Made by a program: the position numbers and the translations under genes
In this document: piece by piece, positions 36,663 through 46,111 of the stretch
Layout: each line of letters opens with the position of its first letter
Numbering within the stretch: the stretch's first letter is position 1
Notes under the pieces: generated by a model
The model's database searches: none
What the model saw: the letters and a program-made list of their open reading frames with translations, nothing else
Told to the model about the DNA's origin: nothing
NCBI RefSeq assembly: GCF_900166655.1
Contig: NZ_FVZB01000007.1
Location: 1,054,001 to 1,118,000 of the forward strand
Source: Halobacillus hunanensis
GTDB taxonomy: Bacteria; Bacillota; Bacilli; Bacillales; Halobacillaceae
Direction of reading: 5' to 3'
Length of the DNA stretch: 64,000 nucleotides

Positions 36663-36782
36663 TTGGCTCATTCTAAGAAAAAGAAATCCAAGCGCGAGCG
36701 CCGTATGAAAGTTGTCATCTACTTGATGATTCTTTCCATGGTTCTCTCCTCTCTTCTTGCTGGAGCGTCTTTCTTTATGTAA
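36663..36782 (+). CDS. prli42: Prli42-like stressosome-associated membrane miniprotein
   Basis: 39 codons from TTG 36663, seven bases after a strong AAAAGGAGG. The N-terminus is very basic (AHSKKKKSKRERRMK), then one membrane helix VVIYLMILSMVLSSLLAGAS and a short FFM end. The pattern KVV.YLM...MVLSSLLAG is that of Prli42, the miniprotein that anchors the stressosome to the membrane in Listeria and has Bacillus homologues. It has its own promoter and terminator, and lies among minus-strand genes. Identification is from remembered family pattern, not a search. Confidence 0.75.
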   Translation: MAHSKKKKSKRERRMKVVIYLMILSMVLSSLLAGASFFM

Positions 36783-36788
36783 TATAAC

Positions 36789-36833
36789 AAAGCCGCAAGT
36801 TAAGTGAACAAAACTTAACTTGCGGCTTTTTCT
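36789..36833. terminator. Strong terminator after the Prli42-like gene
   Basis: AAAGCCGCAAGTTAAG pairs with CTTAACTTGCGGCTTT around a nine-base loop, then TTTT. It begins seven bases after the stop codon. The opposite strand also gives a T-rich end, so it may serve the convergent L,D-transpeptidase transcript. Confidence 0.88.
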
Positions 36834-36851
36834 TATAATAAAATTGTTTAA

Positions 36852-37367
36852 CTAATTTAGATATTGGGAGAGCTTCTCTTTCACCCAATGTTCATACATG
36901 TCGACGAAGGAAAGCGAAGAGTCATCAACGATGATGATTTCTGTTCCTTCCTCGACAAGTTGGTAGAGCTGCTCGACTCGCTCATTTGTCAAGCGAATGC
37001 ACCCAGCTGAGACAGCTTTGCCTATGGACTCCGGCTGATTCGTTCCATGGACACCAAAAATTCGCCCGTCAGTACCGTTTGCATCAAACCCTATCCATCT
37101 ACTTCCAAGAGGATTTTCAGGGACTCCTCCTGGGATATCTTTTTTCCGATAATAAGGATCTTTAGCCTTGACACGTATAGTGAAATGTCCTTCCGGCGTT
37201 AGCTCTTTTGTTTTGCCTGTAGCCACCTTTGAATGAAAAATTTCTTTTCCGGACTGGAACACTGTAATTTCATGGGATGATTTATTGACAAATACGACCG
37301 GTTCTTCTGTTATGGCAGAGGGTAGAAATGTACTCATCATCATGACAAATATTGCAATTAGCTGCAT
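36852..37367 (-). CDS. L,D-transpeptidase (YkuD domain), secreted
   Basis: 171 residues. A signal peptide covers about 1-20 (MQLIAIFVMMMSTFLPSAIT). The YkuD domain then shows His107 (FGVHGTNQP) and the active site SAGCIRL with Cys123 and Arg125. It forms 3-3 crosslinks in peptidoglycan or acts on spore cortex. No LysM domain is present, so binding must rely on the catalytic domain. It sits between the Prli42-like gene and yqjA. Confidence 0.88.
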   Translation of the reverse strand: MQLIAIFVMMMSTFLPSAITEEPVVFVNKSSHEITVFQSGKEIFHSKVATGKTKELTPEGHFTIRVKAKDPYYRKKDIPGGVPENPLGSRWIGFDANGTDGRIFGVHGTNQPESIGKAVSAGCIRLTNERVEQLYQLVEEGTEIIIVDDSSLSFVDMYEHWVKEKLSQYLN

Positions 37368-37411
37368 AGCCTGTCATCCTTTTTTCTAAGTTTCCCCGCT
37401 GACAGAATTCC

Positions 37412-38362
37412 CTATACATCACTCTTCTTAAAAGACCTTTTTATAATCAGATAGTCCTCGATCTCATTTAATAGATGAAATAAACTTGCCCGTTCTTCAA
37501 ACTCTTCTCTCGTAGCAGGCAGTTCATCATTTCGAAATTCTTCTTTCATGTCCTTTAACCGGTCCAAATAAAGAACTGCGGTATTTCCTGGATGAATTCC
37601 CTCAGCTAATTCCTCGAAAAATTCCCCAATCTTCAGAGCATGTTTATTAGGACCGGAAATTCGTGTAACGAGAGGCAGCATTCGCTCCAGTAATTCGAAC
37701 TGTTTTGTCCGCATATGGAAATAATGATAATAAGGGCTATGTGTGCGAAGTAAGTGATTTTCTACATCACGAAATGACAGTGATTTAGCTTTTTCTAATA
37801 AGGCAGCTGTATCCGTTAACTCTTTACCTGTCCACCCTTCATTATTATCCCTAAGGAAGCCTGCCAGCTCCTGTAGTATGATCGCAAAGTTATCTTCAAT
37901 TTGACGCTGAAAACCTTCCAGCTTCCCTTCAAGGCTTGGCATGTATACATTTAACAGCAATGCAGTCCCTATCCCGACGACCATCAGCAGCAATTCATTC
38001 CAAATCAGAGAGCTAGTAATTCCACCCGATCCATATAAGTGCAGAATGATTACAGAACTGGTAACAATACCTGGGGTAATTTTCAGCCACACTGCAGTGG
38101 GAATAAATACGAAAAGCATTAATCCGATTGCGAATGGATGATAACCAATTAATTCAAAGAAAACAAAAGAAAAAACCATGGCCACTAAACAGGCCGCTAA
38201 TCGATTCCAAGCCGATAAAAATGACCGTTTCCTCGTAATTTGAATGCACAGTATGGTAAGAATCCCAGCAGAAGCATAGTTTTCGACATGAAGAAGCTGA
38301 GCAATCCATATAGCAAAAGGTGTTCCTACAGCTGTTTTAATCGTACGGTATCCTATTTTCAC
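37412..38362 (-). CDS. yqjA: YqjA-like membrane protein (DUF939, aromatic acid exporter family)
   Basis: 316 residues. The first half holds about six short hydrophobic segments (for example FAIWIAQLLHVENYASAGILTIL and LAACLVAMVFSFVFFELIG). The second half, about 160-316, is a soluble helical domain rich in Glu and Leu. This layout fits the FusC/ArAE-like transporter family. The substrate is unknown. Its place upstream of brxB agrees with B. subtilis yqjA-yqiW. Confidence 0.82.
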   Translation of the reverse strand: MKIGYRTIKTAVGTPFAIWIAQLLHVENYASAGILTILCIQITRKRSFLSAWNRLAACLVAMVFSFVFFELIGYHPFAIGLMLFVFIPTAVWLKITPGIVTSSVIILHLYGSGGITSSLIWNELLLMVVGIGTALLLNVYMPSLEGKLEGFQRQIEDNFAIILQELAGFLRDNNEGWTGKELTDTAALLEKAKSLSFRDVENHLLRTHSPYYHYFHMRTKQFELLERMLPLVTRISGPNKHALKIGEFFEELAEGIHPGNTAVLYLDRLKDMKEEFRNDELPATREEFEERASLFHLLNEIEDYLIIKRSFKKSDV

Positions 38363-38395
38363 GACACGGTCACCTCAAGCAATACATTTCTATGT

Positions 38396-38433
38396 AAAAA
38401 AAAGGATCTTTGACGTGAGCAAAGACCCTTTAT
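38396..38433 (-). terminator. Terminator after brxB
   Basis: On the minus strand AAAGGGTCTTTG pairs with CAAAGATCCTTT (one G-U pair) around a seven-base loop, followed by a run of T. It lies a few bases after the brxB stop. Confidence 0.8.
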
Positions 38434-38441
38434 CCCATTCA

Positions 38442-38873
38442 TTATACTTCTTCACAATATTCCTCAAAACTGCGCTGCAGCTTACCGATGACCTCCATCG
38501 GTTCAAATCCTTCAATATCATGCCGCTCAACCATTGTTTGAATCTTCCCGTCTTTCATAAGAGCAAATGACGGAGAAGAAGGAGGATATCCTTCGAAAAA
38601 CTGACGAGCTCTTTCTGTAGCCTCACGATCTTGTCCGGCAAAAACCGTAACCAAATGATCTGGACGCTTGTCGTAATGGATGGCATGGGAAGCAGCAGGA
38701 CGAGCGATTCCACCAGCACAGCCGCAAACCGAATTAATCATCACTAACGTGGTTCCTTCTTTTGCTAATGCCTCTTCCACTTGGTCAGGAGTCGTTAACT
38801 CTGAATATCCGGCATTGGTAATCTCATCACGTGCCTGGGTAACGACGTCATTCATATAAATATTGAAATCCAT
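38442..38873 (-). CDS. brxB: Bacilliredoxin BrxB (YqiW)
   Basis: 143 residues from ATG 38873, which lies eight bases after GGAG; a longer frame from 39008 runs through a repeat array and is rejected. It is a DUF1094 protein with the CGC active site at Cys50-Gly-Cys52 ([15 protein letters not shown]). It removes bacillithiol from S-bacillithiolated proteins after oxidative stress. A consensus sigma-A promoter and an unusual TTGCA array lie upstream. It is a one-gene unit ended by a terminator. Confidence 0.93.
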   Translation of the reverse strand: MDFNIYMNDVVTQARDEITNAGYSELTTPDQVEEALAKEGTTLVMINSVCGCAGGIARPAASHAIHYDKRPDHLVTVFAGQDREATERARQFFEGYPPSSPSFALMKDGKIQTMVERHDIEGFEPMEVIGKLQRSFEEYCEEV

Positions 38874-38904
38874 ATACATGGCTCCTTTTCTAAGTATTAT
38901 CAAC

Positions 38905-38933
38905 ATTTTACCAAGTTTTACGTGGTCTTTCAA
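38905..38933 (-). promoter_or_regulatory. sigma-A promoter of brxB
   Basis: On the minus strand TTGAAA (38933-38928), exactly 17 bases, then TAAAAT (38910-38905). The -10 lies about 31 bases from the ATG. The TTGCA array begins six bases upstream of the -35. Confidence 0.7.
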
Positions 38934-39070
38934 TGAAGTTGCAATTTGCTTGTTGTGATTGCATATATTTTTTATAGAATTGCACATATCAAGCAGATTT
39001 GCACACAAAAAGTGTTAATTGCATAAAACATTGAAGAATTGCACATAAAACATGATAGTGCATTTTTGAC
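38931..39070. repeat. Seven-unit array with 20-bp period upstream of brxB (TTGCA iterons)
   Basis: TTGCA occurs at 38939, 38959, 38980, 38999, 39019 and 39039, with a weaker GTGCA at 39058. Spacings are 20, 21, 19, 20, 20 and 19 bases. The fuller unit is roughly gaaTTGCAcataaaa; flanks drift more than the core. The array starts just upstream of the brxB -35 box and ends before the bkdB terminator. Two helical turns per unit would place all cores on one face of the DNA. Confidence 0.8.
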
Positions 39071-39105
39071 AGAAAAGAAGCCCCAGCATTGAACTGAGGC
39101 TTCTC
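39071..39105 (-). terminator. Terminator at the end of the bkd operon
   Basis: On the minus strand GAAGCCTCAG pairs with CTGGGGCTTC (one wobble) around a seven-base loop, followed by TTTTC. It lies about ten bases after the bkdB stop. Confidence 0.85.
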
Positions 39106-39113
39106 ATTTAATC

Positions 39114-40424
39114 TTAATAAACAGAGGTATGCTCTTTGGACATGTTTTCAAGAATTTCTTTAACACGGGCAAGGAAGTTTCCAGCTACGAGACCGTCGAG
39201 AACTCTGTGGTCCAGAGATAAACATAGATTTACCATATCACGTGGTCCAAACATGCCATCCTGATACACAGGCTTTTTCACAATGGACTCAACTTGCAAG
39301 ATAGCTGATTGAGGGTGATTAATAACTCCCATTGACTGGATAGAACCGAAGGAACCGGTATTGTTCACTGTGAACGTTCCGCCTTCCATATCCTTCGAAG
39401 TCAATTTGCCTTGTCGAGCTTTGCCGGCAAGGTCGGTAATGTCTCGGGCAATTCCCTTAATGCTTTTCTCATCCGCATCTTTAATAACAGGTACGAAAAG
39501 CTCGTCATCTTTGGCAACGGCAATATTCAGGTTGATAGCCTTGCGCTGAATGATCTTGTCACCTGCCCAGGTGCTGTTAAGCTCAGGATAGTCTTTCAAC
39601 GCCTGAGCTACTGCTTTAACAAAGAAAGAGAAGAAAGTTAGACTGTACCCCTCTTTTTCTTTAAATTGTTTCTTAAGTGAATTTCGAAGTTCTACTAAAT
39701 TGGTGACATCAACTTCAACCATCATCCAGGCGTGCGGGATTTCGGTAGTTGATTTCACCATATTTTGTGCGATTGCTTTTCTCACACCCGTAACAGGAAT
39801 CTCGACATCTCCTTCACCAGCTTGTACATTAGGTGCAGCCGGAGCAGGTTTAGTGCTTTGCTGTTTCGGTGTCGATTCAACTGACGGCTGGTCAGGTGCT
39901 TCTGTTGATTCTTTAGCAGCAGGTATCTCTCCGCTTTCAATAATTTTCTCGATATCCTTACGGGTAATTCGTCCGCCACGTCCGGAGCCTTCAACCTGAT
40001 TCAAGTCGATCTCATGTTCCTGAGCTAGTGTCATCACAGCTGGAGAGAAACGTTTTTTGCTCCCTTTTTCCTGCTGTGGTTTATTTTCCTTAGATGCTGG
40101 AGCTTCTTGCTTAGGTGCTTCATCCTTAGAAGGCTCCTCGGTCTTTTCTTCACTTTCTGTACCTGCTTCTGCAGATCCAGCGCCTTCCACCTCGATGTAA
40201 CACATTAACTCACCGACTTCTATCGTATCACCTTCTTGGGCGATAAGCTCTTTGATGGTTCCCGTAAAAGAGGATGGAACCTCTGCATTTACTTTATCTG
40301 TCATAACCTCTGCAATTGGATCGTATTTGTTGATTTGATCTCCTGGCTGTACGAGCCAGGAATTGATCGTCCCCTCAGTGACACTTTCACCAAGCTGGGG
40401 CATGTTGATTTTTTCTAATCCCAC
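39114..40424 (-). CDS. bkdB: Branched-chain 2-oxoacid dehydrogenase E2 (dihydrolipoamide acyltransferase)
   Basis: 436 residues. The lipoyl domain (1-80) has the modified Lys44 in MTDKVNAEVP. A Glu/Lys/Pro linker follows, then the E3/E1-binding domain (about 125-162, RFSPAVMTLAQEHEIDL ... GRGGRITRKDIE). A second Ala/Pro linker leads to the catalytic domain, ending in DHRVLDG (405-411). It forms the core of the complex and passes the acyl group to CoA. It is the last gene of the bkd operon, 18 bases after bkdAB. Confidence 0.95.
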   Translation of the reverse strand: MGLEKINMPQLGESVTEGTINSWLVQPGDQINKYDPIAEVMTDKVNAEVPSSFTGTIKELIAQEGDTIEVGELMCYIEVEGAGSAEAGTESEEKTEEPSKDEAPKQEAPASKENKPQQEKGSKKRFSPAVMTLAQEHEIDLNQVEGSGRGGRITRKDIEKIIESGEIPAAKESTEAPDQPSVESTPKQQSTKPAPAAPNVQAGEGDVEIPVTGVRKAIAQNMVKSTTEIPHAWMMVEVDVTNLVELRNSLKKQFKEKEGYSLTFFSFFVKAVAQALKDYPELNSTWAGDKIIQRKAINLNIAVAKDDELFVPVIKDADEKSIKGIARDITDLAGKARQGKLTSKDMEGGTFTVNNTGSFGSIQSMGVINHPQSAILQVESIVKKPVYQDGMFGPRDMVNLCLSLDHRVLDGLVAGNFLARVKEILENMSKEHTSVY

Positions 40425-40442
40425 AAAGAACTCCTCCTCTAA

Positions 40443-41426
40443 TTAAAATTCCGCTAAATCCCGCATAGCTTTTTCAACTTTATCAGGATTCATCATAAAG
40501 TATTTCTCCATCGTTGGAGCATAAGGCATAGAAGGGACATCAGGACCAGCTAAACGTTTGACAGGTGCGTCCAGATCAAACAAGCAATTCTCACTAATCA
40601 CAGCGGACACTTCAGAAATAATTCCGCCTTCTTTATTGTCTTCTGTGATAAGTAAAACTTTTCCAGTTTTTGAGACTGCTTCGATAATAGCTTCCTGATC
40701 AAGTGGATAAACCGTTCTTAAATCGAGAATATGAGCATCAATGCCTTCTTCGGCCAATTTCTCTGCAGCTTGCAAAGCAAAGTGCACACAAAGTCCATAC
40801 GTAATTACTGTAATATCTGAGCCTTCACGTTTTACATCAGCTTTGCCAAGGGGAAGAGTGTAATCCTCTTCAGGCACCTCACCTTTGATCAATCGATATG
40901 CACGCTTGTGCTCGAAGAAAAGGACTGGATCATTATCACGAATAGAGGCTTTAAGCAGGCCTTTTACATCGTAAGGAGTAGAAGGCATTACAATTTTAAG
41001 CCCCGGCTGGTTCGCAAACACCGCTTCTACAGATTGAGAGTGATAAAGTGCACCATGTACTCCGCCGCCATACGGGGCACGAATGGTCATAGGTACATTC
41101 CAGTCGTTATTTGAACGATAACGGGTCTTGGCGGCTTCTGAAATAATTTGGTTTACAGCTGGCATTATAAAATCAGCAAATTGCATTTCCGCAACAGGTC
41201 GCATGCCGTACATCGCAGCACCGATCCCTACCCCTGCAATGGCTGATTCAGCCAGAGGAGTATCTAATACTCGATCTTCTCCAAATTGATCATATAAACC
41301 ATCAGTAGCACGGAACACGCCGCCACGCTTACCGACGTCTTCGCCCAGAACAAATACTTTCTCATCACGTTCCATTTCTTCTTTCAATGCTTGGGTTACA
41401 GCTTGAATATAAGATATGACTGCCAT
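40443..41426 (-). CDS. bkdAB: Branched-chain 2-oxoacid dehydrogenase E1 beta subunit
   Basis: 327 residues, transketolase-like pyrimidine-binding and C-terminal domains. Landmarks are VFVLGEDVGKRGGVFRATDGL, DTPLAESAIAGVGIGAA (Glu assisting thiamine diphosphate) and RAPYGGGVHGALYHSQSVEA. It pairs with BkdAA to decarboxylate the 2-oxoacids of Leu, Ile and Val and load the lipoyl arm of BkdB. It is 18 bases from each neighbour in the operon. Confidence 0.95.
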   Translation of the reverse strand: MAVISYIQAVTQALKEEMERDEKVFVLGEDVGKRGGVFRATDGLYDQFGEDRVLDTPLAESAIAGVGIGAAMYGMRPVAEMQFADFIMPAVNQIISEAAKTRYRSNNDWNVPMTIRAPYGGGVHGALYHSQSVEAVFANQPGLKIVMPSTPYDVKGLLKASIRDNDPVLFFEHKRAYRLIKGEVPEEDYTLPLGKADVKREGSDITVITYGLCVHFALQAAEKLAEEGIDAHILDLRTVYPLDQEAIIEAVSKTGKVLLITEDNKEGGIISEVSAVISENCLFDLDAPVKRLAGPDVPSMPYAPTMEKYFMMNPDKVEKAMRDLAEF

Positions 41427-41444
41427 TTTTAACGCTCCCCCTCC

Positions 41445-42437
41445 TTACTCTTCATATACATAGTGCAATGCGGATTCAGCTTCAGCATATGCAGCATTTT
41501 CAGCATAATCTGTTGCTTCATTGACTAGTTTGTTCAGCTCTTCGTTCATTTCAGTTTCTTTTTCTTCTGTTAAAATGTTTTGTTCTCGCAAATAGTTCGC
41601 AAAGGTGACGATCGAATCTTTTTTCTTTGCCTCATCCACCTCATCGCGTTCTCGGTAAGTACGATCATCATCGTCACTTGAGTGCGGAGTCAACCGATAG
41701 GAAACCGCTTCAATCAGTGTTGGGCCATCCCCATTGCGACCGCGATCTGCTGCTTCTTTAACTGCTTCATAAACTGCAAGCGGATCATTTCCATCCACTG
41801 TATAGCCAGGCATGCCATAGCCTACGGCACGATCAGATACTTTCTCACAAGCAAGTTGCTTCTGAACAGGGACCGAAATAGCATACTTATTATTTTCCAC
41901 CATAAAAATTACAGGTAATTTATGAACTCCGGCAAAGTTCGCACCTTCATGGAAATCTCCCTGATTTGATGAGCCTTCCCCAAATGTAACGAAGGAAACA
42001 AAATCTTTTTTCTCCATTTTTCCTGCCAACGCAATGCCTACAGCGTGAGGAACTTGCGTTGTAACTGGTGAAGACCCTGTTACAATGCGGTTTTTCTTTT
42101 GACCAAAATGACCTGGCATTTGACGTCCACCAGAGTTTGGATCCTCCGCTTTAGCAAACCCGGAAAGCATTAAATCTTTTACCGTCATGCCAAAAGAGAG
42201 CACAACACCCATATCACGATAGTAAGGCAGGGCATAATCCTTCTCACGGTCGAGTGCATAAGATGCGCCCACTTGAGCTGCTTCCTGACCTTGACAGGAA
42301 ATGACAAAAGGGACCTTTCCAGCTCGGTTTAGCAGCCACATACGTTCGTCAATTTTTCTTGCTAACATCATGGTTCGGAACATGTCTAACACTTGCTCAT
42401 CAGATAATCCTAATGATTTATGGCGATTTTCAGCCAC
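41445..42437 (-). CDS. bkdAA: Branched-chain 2-oxoacid dehydrogenase E1 alpha subunit
   Basis: 330 residues. The thiamine diphosphate motif runs from GEGSSNQGDFHEG to ENNKYAIS (about 152-186). The serine-rich loop RLTPHSSDDDDRTYR matches the branched-chain E1 phosphorylation loop region. The branched-chain identity, rather than pyruvate, follows from the operon with ptb, bcd and buk. Its products are branched acyl-CoA primers for iso and anteiso fatty acids, and later propionyl- and acetyl-CoA. Confidence 0.95.
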   Translation of the reverse strand: MAENRHKSLGLSDEQVLDMFRTMMLARKIDERMWLLNRAGKVPFVISCQGQEAAQVGASYALDREKDYALPYYRDMGVVLSFGMTVKDLMLSGFAKAEDPNSGGRQMPGHFGQKKNRIVTGSSPVTTQVPHAVGIALAGKMEKKDFVSFVTFGEGSSNQGDFHEGANFAGVHKLPVIFMVENNKYAISVPVQKQLACEKVSDRAVGYGMPGYTVDGNDPLAVYEAVKEAADRGRNGDGPTLIEAVSYRLTPHSSDDDDRTYRERDEVDEAKKKDSIVTFANYLREQNILTEEKETEMNEELNKLVNEATDYAENAAYAEAESALHYVYEE

Positions 42438-42457
42438 GTGAATCCCTCCTTTTATAT

Positions 42458-43879
42458 TTATCCATGTATTTGATTGCCGTCTACAGCCATTGCCGCCTCG
42501 CCAATCGCTTCTGAAAGTGTTGGGTGCGGATGGATACTTTCAGCAATTTCCCACGGAGTAGCATCAAGTACTTTAGCAAGCCCGGCTTCTGAAATCATAT
42601 CCGTCACATGCGGACCGATCATGTGAACACCAAGCAAATCATCATTCTCCTTATTAGCAATTATTTTCACAAAACCATCCGTCTCCCCAAATACAAGCGC
42701 CTTGCCAATAGCTTGAAACGGAAACTTCCCGACTTTCACCGTAAAGCCTTCCTCTTTCGCTTGTTGTTCAGTCAGCCCGACACTGGCGACTTCTGGATTT
42801 GAATAAATGCAAGTTGGCACCTGTTCTGCAATCATTGGATGTGGGTGTTGATCTGCCATATGCTCGACAGCAATTATGCCTTCATGTGAAGCTACGTGGG
42901 CTAGCTGCATACCGCCTATGACATCACCAATCGCATAAATATGACTTTCTTTCGTTTGATAATTCGCATTGGTTTTAATAAAACCATTTTCTACCTCGAT
43001 ATCAGTATTTTCTAATCCTATGTTGGTAACATTAGCATTTCGTCCGACAGAGACAAGCATTTTCTCTGCCTCATACGTTACCGTTTCCCCATTCAATTCT
43101 GCCTGGATCGTTACGCCTTCACCAGTTTGAAGAGTTTCCGAAAGTACCTTTGCCTCGGTGACGATCTCAACACCCTTCTTCTTCATTTGTTTTACCATCT
43201 CTTTAGAAATGTCCTGGTCTTCAGTAGGTAAAATGTGCGGCAAGTATTCCAACACCGTCACTTTCACACCAAAGTCAGCTAGCATAGATGCCCACTCGAT
43301 TCCAATAACGCCTCCACCAACAATAATAATGGAAGCTGGCAGCTCATCCATATGAAGAGCTTCATCTGACGTCATGACAAATTCGCCATCGACTTCTAAG
43401 CCTGGCAGTGATTTAGGACTGGAACCTGTAGCAACTAATACATTTTTCGGTACCAGCATTTCATTTTCTTCTCCATTGTTCATTTCAACAGATATCGTTC
43501 CAGCCGTTGGTGAAAAAATAGAGGGGCCTAAAATCCTGCCAAATCCCTCGATGACATCAATTTTTCCTTTTTTCATCAACCCCTGAACGCCCTTATGTAA
43601 GGTCTCAACAATAGATTGTTTACGTTGTTGAACCTTGGTAAAGTTTAAAGTTGGTTCTGATGTAGTAACGCCAAAATCCTCTGCTTCTTTTGTCTGACGA
43701 AATACTTCTGCACTTCGTAAAAGTGCCTTAGAGGGGATACACCCGCGATGCAAGCACGTTCCTCCTAATTCCCGCTTCTCAACTATCGCAACCTTCAATC
43801 CTAGTTTAGAAGCACGTATGGCAGCAACATATCCGCCAGTGCCGCCGCCTAATACGACTAAATCATATTCTTCAGCCAT
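42458..43879 (-). CDS. lpdV: Dihydrolipoamide dehydrogenase E3 of the branched-chain complex
   Basis: 473 residues. FAD-binding GGGTGGYVAA near the start, redox disulfide Cys42/Cys47 (GGTCLHRGCIPSK), NAD motif VGGGVIGIEWASMLADFG, and the C-terminal His-Glu region HPHPTLSEAIGEA are all visible. It reoxidises the lipoyl arm and passes electrons to NAD. Its place inside the bkd operon makes it the dedicated E3, distinct from the pyruvate-complex copy. Confidence 0.95.
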   Translation of the reverse strand: MAEEYDLVVLGGGTGGYVAAIRASKLGLKVAIVEKRELGGTCLHRGCIPSKALLRSAEVFRQTKEAEDFGVTTSEPTLNFTKVQQRKQSIVETLHKGVQGLMKKGKIDVIEGFGRILGPSIFSPTAGTISVEMNNGEENEMLVPKNVLVATGSSPKSLPGLEVDGEFVMTSDEALHMDELPASIIIVGGGVIGIEWASMLADFGVKVTVLEYLPHILPTEDQDISKEMVKQMKKKGVEIVTEAKVLSETLQTGEGVTIQAELNGETVTYEAEKMLVSVGRNANVTNIGLENTDIEVENGFIKTNANYQTKESHIYAIGDVIGGMQLAHVASHEGIIAVEHMADQHPHPMIAEQVPTCIYSNPEVASVGLTEQQAKEEGFTVKVGKFPFQAIGKALVFGETDGFVKIIANKENDDLLGVHMIGPHVTDMISEAGLAKVLDATPWEIAESIHPHPTLSEAIGEAAMAVDGNQIHG

Positions 43880-43895
43880 ACCTGTTTACTCCCTT

Positions 43896-44981
43896 CTATT
43901 CCACAAAGTTTGGGTATTGTTTTGGAATTTCCTCGTTTTGCAGCACTCGAAGTGTCCCTTCGTTCAAAGCCTCTAACTCGTTTTCGCCAGGATAGACGAG
44001 AACATCTGCAATCCAGTCAATTCGTTTAGAAATTTCACTTATAAACGCCTTCCCATAAGCGAGCCCGCCTGTTAAAGCGATCGCGTCCACTTTTCCTTCA
44101 AGAACAATACTCATGCTCCCGATCTCTTTAGCAATTTGATAGGCCATGGCCTCATAAACTAGCTTTGCTTTTTTATCACCATGCTCGACCATCTTTTCTA
44201 CTTCGACTGCATCATTTGTATCTAGATATGCCATCAATCCGCCTTGTCCAACAAGCTTTTTCATTACTTCGTCACGGTAAAATTGACCAGAATAACAAAG
44301 AGAAACCAGATCTCCAGCAGGTACAGTTCCCGCACGTTCTGGAGAAAAAGGCCCGTCCCCATGAAGACCGTTGTTCACATCAATAACCCGGCCGTTAATA
44401 TGAGCTCCCACTGTAATCCCCCCACCCATATGAGTGACTAACAAGCGGGAGTCTTTATAGGTTTGTCCAAGGTCTGCTGCTGCCCTTCTGGCTACAGCCT
44501 TCTGATTCAGAGCATGAAAAATACTTTTTCGCGGGATTTCTGGGACCCCGGAGATACGAGCCAGATCATGTAATTCGTCAACGACAACAGGATCAACAAT
44601 ATAAGCTCCGATATTTAAACCTTTAGCAATTTCAGATGCGATAATCCCACCTAAATTAGAGGCATGTTCCCCGTTGTATCCTTCTTTTAAGTCGGCAATC
44701 ATCGCTTCATTCACTTCATAAGTACCGCCTTCAATTGGACGAAGCAACCCGCCACGTCCACAGACGGCACTCAATTTACTAATGTTAATGCCTTCTTCGT
44801 CAAGCACACTTAGAATTACATGCTTACGAAATTCATATTGGTCGATGATCCTTTTATATTGATTAATCTCTTCTGGTTTATGGCGAATCGTCTTTTCCAA
44901 GACAACTTGTTTATTGTCAAACACACCAATTTTCGTTGATGTTGAACCAGGATTAATAACAAGTATTCGGTGTAATTGCAA
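43896..44981 (-). CDS. buk: Butyrate kinase
   Basis: 361 residues, acetokinase/ASKHA fold. [13 protein letters not shown] (phosphate-1) near 10-22, [34 protein letters not shown] and ALTGGLAYG are present. With Ptb it converts (branched) acyl-CoA through acyl-phosphate to free acid plus ATP, or the reverse to activate imported short branched acids. It lies 20 bases after bcd and 16 before lpdV. Confidence 0.95.
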   Translation of the reverse strand: MQLHRILVINPGSTSTKIGVFDNKQVVLEKTIRHKPEEINQYKRIIDQYEFRKHVILSVLDEEGINISKLSAVCGRGGLLRPIEGGTYEVNEAMIADLKEGYNGEHASNLGGIIASEIAKGLNIGAYIVDPVVVDELHDLARISGVPEIPRKSIFHALNQKAVARRAAADLGQTYKDSRLLVTHMGGGITVGAHINGRVIDVNNGLHGDGPFSPERAGTVPAGDLVSLCYSGQFYRDEVMKKLVGQGGLMAYLDTNDAVEVEKMVEHGDKKAKLVYEAMAYQIAKEIGSMSIVLEGKVDAIALTGGLAYGKAFISEISKRIDWIADVLVYPGENELEALNEGTLRVLQNEEIPKQYPNFVE

Positions 44982-45001
44982 AATCTTTGACCTCCGTTAT
45001 T

Positions 45002-46096
45002 CTATCTTCTACTTAAAATGTGATGACCGTTTTGCAGAAACTGGCTGCGAGATTTGCGCATTTGTTCAATTCGCTCTTCAGCCATTCGATCTGCAGCTAC
45101 ATAAGATGGAATATTGTCGCGTCGGGAGATCTCAAATACCCCCGCTACATTAGCGTAAATTGTCTCTACACGCTTCATCGCACGCTCTTCATTGTATCCA
45201 TTCAGTTCGTCAGCCACATTAATAACTCCGCCAGCATTAATGACATAGTCAGGTGTATAAACGACACCTTTTTCATGCAGGATATCTCCGTGTCTCGTTT
45301 CTTTTAATTGATTATTTGCTGCGCCAGCAATTACTTTTGCTTTAATTTGCGGAATTGTATCATCATTAATGGTTGCTCCTAATGCGCAAGGTGCATAAAT
45401 ATCACAATCGACACTGTAAATTTCATCTGTGCCAACAGCTTTTGCCCCAAATTCATCAACTGCACGCTGAACAGCCTCTTCATTAATATCTGTTACGATT
45501 AAATTCGCACCTTCTTCATGTAAATGACGACATAGGTTGAACGCTACGTTGCCCACGCCTTGAACGGCAACCGTTTTACCTTCTAATGAATCAGTTCCAA
45601 ACCCTTCTTTAGCAGCAGCTTTCATACCACGATACACACCATAAGCGGTTACAGGTGATGGGTTTCCGGAAGAACCAAATGCTTCTGAAATGCCAGTAAC
45701 ATAATCAGTCTCTTCATGGATAAGATCCATATCCTGAACCGTCGTCCCCACATCCTCCGCTGTAATATAACGGCCGTTGAGTCCTTGGATAAAGCGTCCA
45801 AACGCTCTGAATAAGCCTTCATTTTTAACTGTTTTAGGATCACCGATGATAACAGTTTTCCCTCCTCCAAGATTTAGACCGGCAGCCGCATTTTTATAGG
45901 TCATTCCCTTAGCAAGACGAAGCGCATCTTCGATGGCTTCCGCCTCTGTTTCATATTGCCAAATTCGCGTTCCGCCTAAAGCAGGTCCAAGAGTCGTATC
46001 ATGGATAGCGATGATCGCCTTTAGACCTGATTGTTCATCTTGACAAAAAAGTAATTGCTCATAATCATATTTAGTCATATACTTAAAAATTTCCAT
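45002..46096 (-). CDS. bcd: Leucine (branched-chain amino acid) dehydrogenase
   Basis: 364 residues from ATG 46096, eight bases after GGAGG; an in-frame TTG at 46111 lies in the ribosome site. The catalytic lysine is in [14 protein letters not shown] (about residue 80). The NAD domain starts [17 protein letters not shown]. It deaminates Leu, Ile and Val to the 2-oxoacids used by the complex encoded downstream. Operon position between ptb and buk is as in B. subtilis. Confidence 0.95.
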   Translation of the reverse strand: MEIFKYMTKYDYEQLLFCQDEQSGLKAIIAIHDTTLGPALGGTRIWQYETEAEAIEDALRLAKGMTYKNAAAGLNLGGGKTVIIGDPKTVKNEGLFRAFGRFIQGLNGRYITAEDVGTTVQDMDLIHEETDYVTGISEAFGSSGNPSPVTAYGVYRGMKAAAKEGFGTDSLEGKTVAVQGVGNVAFNLCRHLHEEGANLIVTDINEEAVQRAVDEFGAKAVGTDEIYSVDCDIYAPCALGATINDDTIPQIKAKVIAGAANNQLKETRHGDILHEKGVVYTPDYVINAGGVINVADELNGYNEERAMKRVETIYANVAGVFEISRRDNIPSYVAADRMAEERIEQMRKSRSQFLQNGHHILSRR

Positions 46097-46111
46097 TGTT
46101 GATTCCTCCAA

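Noticed and set aside
38874-39008. N-terminal extension of BrxB
   Set aside because: The extra 45 codons run through the TTGCA array and promoter; the ATG at 38873 has the ribosome site and gives the family length.
38931-39070. CRISPR array
   Set aside because: The repeated core is only five bases in a 20-base unit, with no longer constant repeat and no cas genes.
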